Assembly: GCA_938028645.1 (NCBI GenBank)
Contig: CALIMD010000096.1
Location: 1 to 15,765, forward strand
Reading direction: 5' to 3'
Length of the DNA stretch: 15,765 bases
Source of the DNA: an uncultured Alphaproteobacteria bacterium
Lineage (GTDB): Bacteria > Pseudomonadota > Alphaproteobacteria > Thalassobaculales > Thalassobaculaceae
The position numbers and the translations under genes are program-made. Below are positions 1-6,612 of the stretch, piece by piece. The notes under the pieces were generated by a model that worked only from the letters and a program-made list of their open reading frames with translations, was not told the DNA's origin and searched no databases. How positions within the stretch are numbered: position 1 is the stretch's first letter; the number at the start of each line of letters is the position of its first letter.

Positions 1-473
1 GGCAGTCCAATGGTAAGAGCTTTAGTTTAAAAGCATTTCTGATTTTGTTTGGTTTGATAGTTTTTTCTGCTTTAGGAGCAGCATCATTTTACTTTTTCCC
101 CCACACAACAAACAAAACTGCGAAGCAGATAAGTGCAGCAACCGAACGCCATTGGGACGCTGTATCGCAAACGTTAAATGACTCGCTACTCTATTCCCAA
201 AGATTACTCGAGTTATTGTTGGGAAAGGGTGCTGGTGTGATGGAGACGGAAAAAAAATCCAACATTGATAGAGGTTCGAGTCGTGACAAAGAGGGTTCCA
301 AAAAAACCGAGAGCAAACCAGGAAATAAAACACCTCATTCTGTTTCCAGTCGACTAGTTGTTCCTCATGTGGAAAACCCTGTCTCTACAAATGTTGTGGC
401 ATTGAACGATATTAAACAAAATAAGCCTATTAATAATCCTTTACATGAGGAAATAACGCAAAAAAAAAACTAA
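1..473 (+). CDS. PodJ-like polar localization protein, 5'-partial, segment before the frame change (transmembrane segment and linker)
   Basis: The reading frame with codons beginning at base 3 is open from the window edge to a TAA at 471-473, so the gene starts outside the window. It opens with a strongly hydrophobic stretch (about bases 33-98, AFLILFGLIVFSALGAASF) that looks like a single membrane span. A polar, low-complexity linker rich in Lys, Ser, Glu and Asn follows. The next reading frame carries Sel1 repeats and a peptidoglycan-binding domain. This order (membrane span, linker, Sel1, PG-binding) is the C-terminal architecture of PodJ in Caulobacter and relatives, a polar organizer with a cytoplasmic coiled-coil half and a periplasmic half. 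The coiled-coil part would lie left of the window. TTG at 45 could be mistaken for a start, but it lies inside the membrane span and is unlikely to be real. Identification rests on architecture only; another Sel1/PG-binding envelope protein is the alternative. Confidence 0.6.
   Translation, partial: QSNGKSFSLKAFLILFGLIVFSALGAASFYFFPHTTNKTAKQISAATERHWDAVSQTLNDSLLYSQRLLELLLGKGAGVMETEKKSNIDRGSSRDKEGSKKTESKPGNKTPHSVSSRLVVPHVENPVSTNVVALNDIKQNKPINNPLHEEITQKKN
460..470 (+). other. A10 homopolymer with in-frame A AAA AAC slippery heptamer joining the two PodJ-like frames
   Basis: Ten A's (460-469) are followed by C. In the upstream frame the codons are CAA AAA AAA AAC TAA, so bases 464-470 form A AAA AAC, a classical -1 ribosomal slippery heptamer, and the stop codon comes directly after it. 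A -1 shift, or transcription adding one A, moves reading into the open Sel1 frame. A Shine-Dalgarno-like GAGG (447-450) lies 13 bases upstream of the heptamer, similar to the stimulator upstream of the E. coli dnaX site. I saw no convincing downstream hairpin. A miscounted homopolymer (11 A's in reality) explains the same facts. Confidence 0.55.
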
Positions 474-1216
474 AATTCCTGAAAGCTAAAGCAAATAACG
501 GTGATGCACTTGCTCAGTATGAATTGGGTCTGCGTTGGTTAAAAAAAGGAAAAAATCAAAACAATTATTTGAAAGCGGCTACTTGGTTTAAACTAGCTGC
601 AGTGCAGGGTTTTAAAGAAGCTCAGTACAGTTTAGGGGTTCTTTACGATACGGGCGTTGGCTTGGAGAAAGACGAAAACCAAGCGTTTTTATGGTACCAC
701 GCAGCGGCCAATCATCATCATCCTATGGCTCAATTTAATATAGCTAACTTTTACTTGGAAAGAGAAAACGGGAAAGACGATTTTGAAAATGCTCTGCGTT
801 GGTTTGAGCTGGCTTCAAAAAATGGAGTAGACGAAGCGGCGCATAATGTTTCTATATTGTCTATAGAAGATAAATATTCCGAATTAAAAAAATCAGATAT
901 ACTGAAGCTGTATACTAGAGAGCCGGCAAAACAACTAAAAAAGCTTTCCAGGGGCTCCATCCCATACAATTTAAAAAATGGGGCGGTAACTCAAAAAGTC
1001 GAAATCGCTCAAAAGGAAGAGGTAAAAAGTAGTCTGGTTCTATCTATACAAAAAGCACTTCGTTTGATTGGTTTTTATTTAGGTCCAATAGATGGGAAGT
1101 TAGGACCTAACACGAAAGCTGCGATCAGTGTGTATCAGCTGGAAAATGGATTTGTAGCGTCAGGGATGCCATCAATTCAATTATTGGATGATATTAAACG
1201 CCAAACAAACGAATAA
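470..1216 (+). CDS. PodJ-like protein, segment after the frame change (Sel1 repeats and peptidoglycan-binding domain)
   Basis: This is the continuation of the preceding segment in the -1 frame; the frame is open from 449 to the TAA at 1214-1216. Sel1-like repeats begin immediately after the A-run (NNGDALAQYELGLRWL) and continue through AATWFKLAAVQGFKEAQYSL, an A-F-L-W-Y-H-A-A-A repeat, and ALRWFELASKNGVDEA, giving at least three units. The C-terminal 60 residues (about 1027-1205) match a PG_binding_1 fold: SIQKALRLIGFYLGPIDGKL, then a G-P-N-T-K-A-A helix and a Y-Q-L-E-N-G segment. Both modules are expected in the periplasm, binding protein partners and murein. The first in-frame start codon is TTG at 524, inside the first Sel1 repeat with no Shine-Dalgarno, so an independent start there would cut a repeat in half. 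The segment therefore most likely belongs to the upstream frame through slippage, a sequence error or a recent mutation. Confidence 0.65.
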   Translation, partial: LKFLKAKANNGDALAQYELGLRWLKKGKNQNNYLKAATWFKLAAVQGFKEAQYSLGVLYDTGVGLEKDENQAFLWYHAAANHHHPMAQFNIANFYLERENGKDDFENALRWFELASKNGVDEAAHNVSILSIEDKYSELKKSDILKLYTREPAKQLKKLSRGSIPYNLKNGAVTQKVEIAQKEEVKSSLVLSIQKALRLIGFYLGPIDGKLGPNTKAAISVYQLENGFVASGMPSIQLLDDIKRQTNE

Positions 1217-1247
1217 TCCGCACTCATTGGCATGATATATCAAATAA

Positions 1248-2108
1248 TTATGCCCCCTTTAAAAAGGTAGACGCAGTCCACCATCCATAATTTTTGATTT
1301 GTTCTTCTGCTTTGATGATGCTCACTGTGTCATTGTGTTCGAACAGCGCAAAGAAAGTAGCGCCACTACCCGACATTCCAACAGTTTTAATGCCCTTTAG
1401 TTTTCTCAGAACAAATAAAACTTCTTTTATAACTGGAGCTAATTTAATAGCGGGTTCAATTAAGTCATTTGGAGTACTGCATCCGATATTTTTGAATATT
1501 TCTTCAACATCTACGTTGGCGGTTTCATCTGCTGGTTTAAACAAACCCCCTTGTGATAATGTTTCAAATACTGCCTTGGTAGATAGCATGATATTTGGGT
1601 TTACTAGTAATATTGGCATATCTGGGATTCTACCAATTATAGATAATTTTTCGCCTCTACCTTCCATTTTGACGGTCTTTCCAGAAAGGCATGCTGGAAC
1701 GTCTGATCCCAAATTTAATCCAATTTCCGCCATTTTCTCCTCGCCTATTCTCGCTTTTGGGGCTACTAGGTTTAGCATTTTTAGTACACAGGCTGCGTCT
1801 GCGGATCCGCCACCAAGTCCAGCTGCAACGGGAATTTGCTTAAATATCTTAATGGTAACGGGTTGAGTCCAAGTTGTTTCCTTTCGAAAATATTCGAGGG
1901 CTTTGACTACGATATTGTCGCCCTCTAAATCTTTTGCAAAAGGGCCGCTGATCTCTAATTGGTCGCAAGAACTGTTAGTAAAAACCTCCACTTCATCACC
2001 AAAATCAGAGAATGCTGTTATGCTTTCAATAAGATGAAAGCCGGTTTTGTTCTTTCCCAATATTCTGAGGGTTAAGTTAATTTTTGCCCGGGCTATAGTT
2101 TTTAGCAT
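1248..2108 (-). CDS. ispE: 4-diphosphocytidyl-2-C-methyl-D-erythritol kinase (IspE)
   Basis: IspE phosphorylates the 2-hydroxyl of CDP-methylerythritol with ATP, the fourth step of the non-mevalonate (MEP) isoprenoid pathway, in the cytoplasm. The 286-residue length is typical. It has the three GHMP-kinase signatures: AKINL near the N-terminus (Lys9), the glycine-rich ATP loop PVAAGLGGGSADAA (about residues 93-106), and KTVGMSGSGATFF (about 242-253). Asp136 in LGSDVP corresponds to the family's catalytic aspartate. The ATG start at 2108 leaves only 22 bases to the upstream TPR gene, and no promoter is visible there, so it is probably the last gene of the ETF-QO / TPR / ispE transcript. It converges on the PodJ-like gene across 31 bases in which I see no hairpin terminator. 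Confidence 0.96.
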   Translation of the reverse strand: MLKTIARAKINLTLRILGKNKTGFHLIESITAFSDFGDEVEVFTNSSCDQLEISGPFAKDLEGDNIVVKALEYFRKETTWTQPVTIKIFKQIPVAAGLGGGSADAACVLKMLNLVAPKARIGEEKMAEIGLNLGSDVPACLSGKTVKMEGRGEKLSIIGRIPDMPILLVNPNIMLSTKAVFETLSQGGLFKPADETANVDVEEIFKNIGCSTPNDLIEPAIKLAPVIKEVLFVLRKLKGIKTVGMSGSGATFFALFEHNDTVSIIKAEEQIKNYGWWTASTFLKGA

Positions 2109-2130
2109 CTCTGATAATCTCTCTTAGCTT

Positions 2131-3870
2131 TTAATTATCTTCTAACCCTTGCTTTAATTTTTGATTGATAGATTCCAGATGATCGACATCTAATTTCATA
2201 CTTTTTGCCTTATCCCATTGAAAACGCGCTTCCAATTTTCTACCAACTTTCCAGTATGCATCGCCAAGATGATCATTTATTGTGGCATCGTTTGGCCGCA
2301 ACTGAACCGCCCGTTCCAATTCTGGAACGGCTCTTTTATAGTCGCCCGATTGATATAGGACCCACCCTAAGCTATCAGCAATATAACCATCTCGTGGTCG
2401 TTGTTCTACAGCTTTCACTATAAGCTCATTCGCCTCTATAAGCTTTATGCCTTGCTCAGCCCATGCGTAACCTAGATAGTTCATTACAAAGGGTTGATTG
2501 GGAGATAATTCCAGAGCTTTCATAAAGTCAGCTTCCGCCTGATCCCAGTTTTTCGACTGTTCGTAAGCTATTCCGCGACTATAGTATAATATCCAATCCG
2601 AGTTTTCGGTGCCAGTTTTTAATTGTAACGCTCTGGAATATGCTTTTATGGCGTCGTCCCATTGTTTTAAGCTACGTTTTAAATCACCAATATGCATATG
2701 AGGGCGATAATCTTTAGGATTATTTTTAATCATGTTTTCTAACAAACTGACAGCGTCTTCAGTTTTTTTAATATTTTGTAATGTTGTTGCTAAATTAAAT
2801 TGTGCAAACAAAAAATATGCTGATTTCGCCCTAATTTTTGAAAAGTGAGCGATAGCTTGTTGGTGTTTACCGCTTTGATTGAGCGTTTCTCCAAGAAGTA
2901 TATTGGCGGGAGCAAATTCAGGGCGCATATAAAGTGATAATCGAGCAAAAATAATAGCAAGTTCGTCTGTTAGATCGTTTTTTAAGGCTTGAGAGATATC
3001 AAATAGAGCTTCAGCTAGGCCGTCTGAGGCATCAGTTATAAAAACCTCCTTGTTCAATGGTGTGTTTTTTTCCTCTAATATTATGTTTAGAACAGTAGCA
3101 TCAATATCATTTTGGCTTAGTTGTTCAATCATTTTTCGCGCTTGTGTAAGACGAGCGCTTCTGGCGTAGTGAGCTGCTGTAGAAATTTTTAACCTATCCG
3201 GTGGGACCGTATCGTGTAAAAGTGCTTTCTCAAATGCCGCATCTGCTTTTTGAATTTCCCCTGTAATTTGATATCCAAGTCCAAGATGTAGCAAGCCAAG
3301 TATTTCGAAACCGTCTTTTTCACTTATTTTAGAAAAAGAGGTCACCCCCAAATCTAGCTTACCTGTAGCTATCGAAGTCCAGCCTAGAATAAGAGGACCC
3401 AAAATTTGGTTTAATTGAGACTGAGGTAGTTTGCCAAAAGCATCATTTGCTTTTTCCCAGTTGCCGGACTTGGCTTCGCGCAGGCCAATAACTAGCATCA
3501 TAAAAGGTGAAACAGCATCCAGTTTAATAGAGTGTTCTGCCAGTTTCGCAGCTTCTTCCACATTACCAAGTCTCAACTCAGAGAGAAAGGCCTCTCTGAT
3601 TAGCCTTATATCGTTTGGGTCTTTTAAGCGAGCAAGCTTGAAATTTATTGATGCCATTCTGGAATCATTATCTCGTCTGGCGTATCGCCCAGCTAGATAG
3701 TTACCTGACACGGAGGTTTCAAAACCGTTGCTCAATGCGCGACCAGATTCCGCAGTTTCATTAGCGCAGTTAGCAAGCAAGGCGCCTATTAAAACCAAGC
3801 TGCTAAGTCTTTTCAAAAAAGGCGGAAAAACAAGCAATCTAGCAGAACCTTGTTTACGTATTGCCAGCAT
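2131..3870 (-). CDS. TPR-repeat probable lipoprotein
   Basis: This 579-residue protein is built almost entirely of tetratricopeptide repeats. The N-terminus is basic, then hydrophobic (SSLVLIGALLANC), ending in a Cys at about residue 35 that fits a lipobox except for Asn at -1, so it is probably an envelope lipoprotein or at least an exported protein. Repeats are clearest in the last 250 residues, for example ILYYSRGIAYEQSKNWDQAE, ADSLGWVLYQSGDYKRAVPE and NDHLGDAYWKVGRKLEA. TPR solenoids bind other proteins; the partner is unknown. It sits 15 bases after ETF-QO and 22 bases before ispE, so the three are probably co-transcribed. From memory, a TPR protein between ETF-QO and ispE is a recurring arrangement in alphaproteobacteria, but its role is not established by this context. 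I give no gene symbol. Confidence 0.88.
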   Translation of the reverse strand: MLAIRKQGSARLLVFPPFLKRLSSLVLIGALLANCANETAESGRALSNGFETSVSGNYLAGRYARRDNDSRMASINFKLARLKDPNDIRLIREAFLSELRLGNVEEAAKLAEHSIKLDAVSPFMMLVIGLREAKSGNWEKANDAFGKLPQSQLNQILGPLILGWTSIATGKLDLGVTSFSKISEKDGFEILGLLHLGLGYQITGEIQKADAAFEKALLHDTVPPDRLKISTAAHYARSARLTQARKMIEQLSQNDIDATVLNIILEEKNTPLNKEVFITDASDGLAEALFDISQALKNDLTDELAIIFARLSLYMRPEFAPANILLGETLNQSGKHQQAIAHFSKIRAKSAYFLFAQFNLATTLQNIKKTEDAVSLLENMIKNNPKDYRPHMHIGDLKRSLKQWDDAIKAYSRALQLKTGTENSDWILYYSRGIAYEQSKNWDQAEADFMKALELSPNQPFVMNYLGYAWAEQGIKLIEANELIVKAVEQRPRDGYIADSLGWVLYQSGDYKRAVPELERAVQLRPNDATINDHLGDAYWKVGRKLEARFQWDKAKSMKLDVDHLESINQKLKQGLEDN

Positions 3871-3885
3871 ACTTATACTATTCGA

Positions 3886-5526
3886 TTACATATTCGGATA
3901 ATTTGGACCGCCTCCACCTTCTGGAACAACCCAGTTTATGTTCTGCGACATGTCTTTGATATCACACGTTTTGCAGTGAACACAGTTCTGCGCATTTATC
4001 TGTAATTGTGGCATTAATCCTTGGTCATCATATATTATTTCGTAGACTCCAGCTGGGCAAAATCGTTGCTCAGGCGCGTCGTAGTATTTGAGATTGTAGT
4101 CGATAGGAACCAAATCATTTTTAAGTTTTAGATGCGCCGGCTGGTTTTCTTCATGGTTTGTATTAGATAGGAACACTGATGATGGCTTATCAAAACTTAT
4201 TTCCCCATCTGGTTTTGGATAATCTATCTTTTCGCAGTGACTAGCAAGTCGAAGTGAGTCGTGGTCATTATGATGCTTCAGTGTCCACGGAGCTTTCCCT
4301 TTGAAGATATAGGTATCAATAGCTGCGTGGATAAACCCAAATATCAATCCTGCTCGAAAACCAGGTCTTATATTTCTTACTTTGAATAATTCACTCCAAA
4401 GCCAACTTTTTGAAAGTTGTTTCTTATACTCTGCGACTTCAACTCCAAACTCTTTTTTTTCTTTTTCAAATGATTTAGCGATTGATTCTGCTGCTATTAT
4501 TCCTGATTTCATAGCGGTGTGCGTCCCCTTAATTTTTGGGACATTAAGAAATCCAGCACTACAACCTACAATTAATCCGCCCGGAAAGGTTAAATCTGGA
4601 ATCGATTGATAACCTCCTTCATTCAACGCCCGGGCTCCATAGGCGATACGTCGGCCTCCCTCAAAATATGATTTTATTTTAGGATGTAGTTTAAAGCGTT
4701 GGAATTCGTCAAACGGACTTAGATGAGGATTTTGGTAGTCGAGACCAATCACATAGCCGACAGAGACTTGGTTATCTTCGAGATGATATAGAAATGATCC
4801 TCCATAAGTCGAATTATCAATAGGCCATCCCACTGTGTGTACTGCTAGTCCCTGTTTATGTTTATCTGGCGAGATCTCCCAAAGTTCTTTTATTCCGATA
4901 GCAAAGGTTTGTGGATCCGCATTTTTACGCAATTGAAACTTATCAAATATTTCTTTTGTTAAAGAGCCACGAACTCCTTCAGAGAAAACGGTTTGTTTGG
5001 CGTGCAACTCTATCCCTTGAGTATAATTTGAGGTTTGTTCTCCATCCTTACCAATACCCATATCTCCTGTCGCTACGCCTTTTACTGAGCCATCAGGGTT
5101 GAATAAAATCTCAGAGGCAGCAAATCCGGGATAAATTTCCACCCCAAGAGACTCTGCTTGTTCTGCCAACCATCTGCAAAAATTGCCTAAACTAATTATA
5201 TAATTTCCATGGTTATTCATCTGCGGGGGAGTAGGCAGCTGAACACTAGAGTTTTTCGTCAAAAAAAGAAACTTGTCACTTGTGACTGGTGTATTCAATG
5301 GCGCGCCTCGCTCTTTCCAATCCGGAAATAATTCAAATAGCGCCCTTGGCTCGAGCACTGCGCCAGATAAAATATGCGCCCCAACCTCTGAACCTTTTTC
5401 CAGAACACAAACACTAATGTCTTTGCCAGTTTCCTCACTGATCTGACGTAATTTGATAGCGGTGGATAAACCTGATGGTCCAGCGCCCACAATCACCACA
5501 TCGTATTCCATTGATTCGCGTTCCAT
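3886..5526 (-). CDS. electron transfer flavoprotein-ubiquinone oxidoreductase (ETF-QO)
   Basis: ETF-QO accepts electrons from reduced electron transfer flavoprotein, loaded by acyl-CoA and other dehydrogenases, and passes them to ubiquinone at the inner membrane. The 546 residues are the normal bacterial length. An FAD-binding Rossmann start, YDVVIVGAGPSGLSTA (G14-x-G16-xx-G19), is followed by the quinone-binding middle, including GGLIVGCSAGFLNVPKIKGT. A C-terminal 4Fe-4S domain carries the four expected cysteines, C490 (RFCPAGVYE) and C515, C518, C521 (CVHCKTCD), and the usual G-G-P-N-Y-P end. Translation can begin at ATG 5526, with a G-rich stretch about 4 bases upstream, or at ATG 5511 (Met6), just before the Rossmann strand; I prefer 5526 only weakly. 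It is the first gene of the run with the TPR gene and ispE and is divergent from the uracil-DNA glycosylase gene. Confidence 0.96.
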   Translation of the reverse strand: MERESMEYDVVIVGAGPSGLSTAIKLRQISEETGKDISVCVLEKGSEVGAHILSGAVLEPRALFELFPDWKERGAPLNTPVTSDKFLFLTKNSSVQLPTPPQMNNHGNYIISLGNFCRWLAEQAESLGVEIYPGFAASEILFNPDGSVKGVATGDMGIGKDGEQTSNYTQGIELHAKQTVFSEGVRGSLTKEIFDKFQLRKNADPQTFAIGIKELWEISPDKHKQGLAVHTVGWPIDNSTYGGSFLYHLEDNQVSVGYVIGLDYQNPHLSPFDEFQRFKLHPKIKSYFEGGRRIAYGARALNEGGYQSIPDLTFPGGLIVGCSAGFLNVPKIKGTHTAMKSGIIAAESIAKSFEKEKKEFGVEVAEYKKQLSKSWLWSELFKVRNIRPGFRAGLIFGFIHAAIDTYIFKGKAPWTLKHHNDHDSLRLASHCEKIDYPKPDGEISFDKPSSVFLSNTNHEENQPAHLKLKNDLVPIDYNLKYYDAPEQRFCPAGVYEIIYDDQGLMPQLQINAQNCVHCKTCDIKDMSQNINWVVPEGGGGPNYPNM

Positions 5527-5554
5527 TAGCCCCCGCCTAATTTGTGCAAAAGTA

Positions 5555-5595
5555 CTATCTATAATATGATGCAGTGGTCGGCTTTCGGCAAGCAG
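5555..5595. promoter_or_regulatory. shared divergent promoter region between ETF-QO and the uracil-DNA glycosylase gene
   Basis: The 110-bp divergent gap contains a perfect TATAAT at 5560-5565 on the plus strand, placed to give the glycosylase gene a leader of about 65 bases. No good -35 box stands 16-18 bases before it. On the minus strand the same bases read TATTAT (complement of 5561-5566), with a TTGCCG-like -35 (complement of 5586-5591) at a long 19-base spacing, a possible promoter for the ETF-QO run. This is assigned by eye from the sigma-70 consensus. Confidence 0.35.
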
Positions 5596-5636
5596 TACAA
5601 GAAAAATCTGTCATCAAAAAATTAAAAAAGTAGATC

Positions 5637-6410
5637 ATGAAAGAAAAACTCACTAGTCTAAACCTTTCGAAATGGATAGTTGAATCGGGTCAGAGTGAGG
5701 TATTAAGCGAGTTTCCACAAAATCGATTTTCTGACCCTGACTCTGAACCGAAAGTTTTGGGACTGATTCCCTCTAGAAAAATTGTGCCAGAAGATAAAAT
5801 TGATTTCCCTACAAATATAAATTCCACCGAAACAGCTAGTATGGCATCAAATTTAGCGGAATTACGAGAGTTAATGATTAAGTACGATGGTTGCTCGTTG
5901 AAAAATACCGCCATGAACATAGTTTTTGGCGACGGAGATGAAAAATCAGATGTGATGCTTATTGGTGAAGCTCCAGGTGCCGATGAAGATAGGGAGGGAA
6001 TACCTTTTGTGGGGTTGAGTGGTAAGTTACTAAATAAGATGCTCAACTCGATTGGATTGTTGCGTTCAGAAGTATACATCACCAACATAATCCCGTGGCG
6101 TCCGCCGGGCAATAGGCAGCCCACTCTCCAAGAAACAGCTGCGTGTTTACCCTTTATCCAAAGACATATAGAACTTATTAATCCCAAAGTTTTAATTTTG
6201 GTTGGTGGGACGGCTTCCAAGACATTGTTAGTTCGTAAAGACGGTATAATGCGATTGAGGGGCCGTTGGTTTGATTATCAGAAAAACGATAAAACTATCA
6301 TCCCGGCTCTGTCGATCTTTCATCCCGCATTTTTGCTGCGTTCTCCGGCACAAAAGGTTAATGCGTGGAAAGATCTCTTAGCCATTAGGAGCAGATTAAA
6401 AAATCTTTAG
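5637..6410 (+). CDS. uracil-DNA glycosylase, family 4-like, with a reduced cysteine set
   Basis: This protein should remove uracil from DNA, starting base excision repair of deaminated cytosine. Of 257 residues, the first 75 are a variable extension. The catalytic fold follows: GEAPGADEDREGIPFVG (about 110-126, motif A of family 4/5 UDGs), then YITNIIPWRPPGNRQPT, then the C-terminal HPAFLLR (229-235). Classical family 4 enzymes hold a 4Fe-4S cluster with C-x2-C near the start of the fold, one Cys before R-P-P, and one in the following helix. Here only the second and fourth positions are Cys (C86, C170); the others are Tyr83 and Trp154. From memory, many alphaproteobacterial homologues look the same, so this is probably a clade trait. 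The UdgX-type KRRIH insertion is not present. The ATG start at 5637 lacks a strong Shine-Dalgarno. The gene stands alone, divergent from ETF-QO. Confidence 0.9.
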   Translation: MKEKLTSLNLSKWIVESGQSEVLSEFPQNRFSDPDSEPKVLGLIPSRKIVPEDKIDFPTNINSTETASMASNLAELRELMIKYDGCSLKNTAMNIVFGDGDEKSDVMLIGEAPGADEDREGIPFVGLSGKLLNKMLNSIGLLRSEVYITNIIPWRPPGNRQPTLQETAACLPFIQRHIELINPKVLILVGGTASKTLLVRKDGIMRLRGRWFDYQKNDKTIIPALSIFHPAFLLRSPAQKVNAWKDLLAIRSRLKNL

Positions 6411-6612
6411 TTTAAATGTTTGAGCGCATAGTTAATTAACCTATTTCCTTGCTCCTTAATAAATAAACTTAAATTGAATATTCATAATTTAACCCTTGCC
6501 CTAGGGTGGGAGCTGGCGTTAGCTAGGTGGTCAGCATAGGTTCAGCAAAAGTTTTAATTTTTACTATGATAGAGAAAAGACCATTAGAAAACTCATAGAA
6601 AATCAAATACAA
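6411..6612. other. 202-bp intergenic region before the lytic transglycosylase gene
   Basis: This is the longest gap in the window. Its first 70 bases are AT-rich with several TTAA tetramers. At 6492-6507 is an inverted repeat ACCCT/AGGGT with a 6-base loop, containing the 8-bp palindrome CCCTAGGG (6499-6506). No T-tract follows, so it is not a convincing intrinsic terminator. A TACTAT hexamer at 6562-6567 could be a -10 box for the downstream gene, but no clear -35 precedes it. I recognise no RNA gene here. Confidence 0.4.

Noticed and set aside
45..473. Independent small membrane protein starting at TTG 45
   Set aside because: The same frame is open to the window edge and the TTG lies inside the hydrophobic segment, so this is the middle of a larger protein.
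1256..1267. Terminator hairpin CCTTT/AAAGG at the end of ispE
   Set aside because: The loop would be two bases and the stem is weak; it lies inside the ispE coding end.
1294..1866. Long plus-strand open frame opposite ispE (190 codons), and similar frames opposite other genes
   Set aside because: These are antisense shadows of well-identified genes with no recognisable motifs.
6432..6472. CtrA boxes among the TTAA tetramers upstream of the lytic transglycosylase
   Set aside because: None of the TTAA pairs has the required 7-base spacing; an AT-rich gap gives such tetramers by chance.
6501..6550. tRNA-like stretch resembling a D-arm followed by GGTTCA
   Set aside because: There is no anticodon arm, and the spacing between the D-arm-like and T-loop-like parts is far too short for a tRNA.
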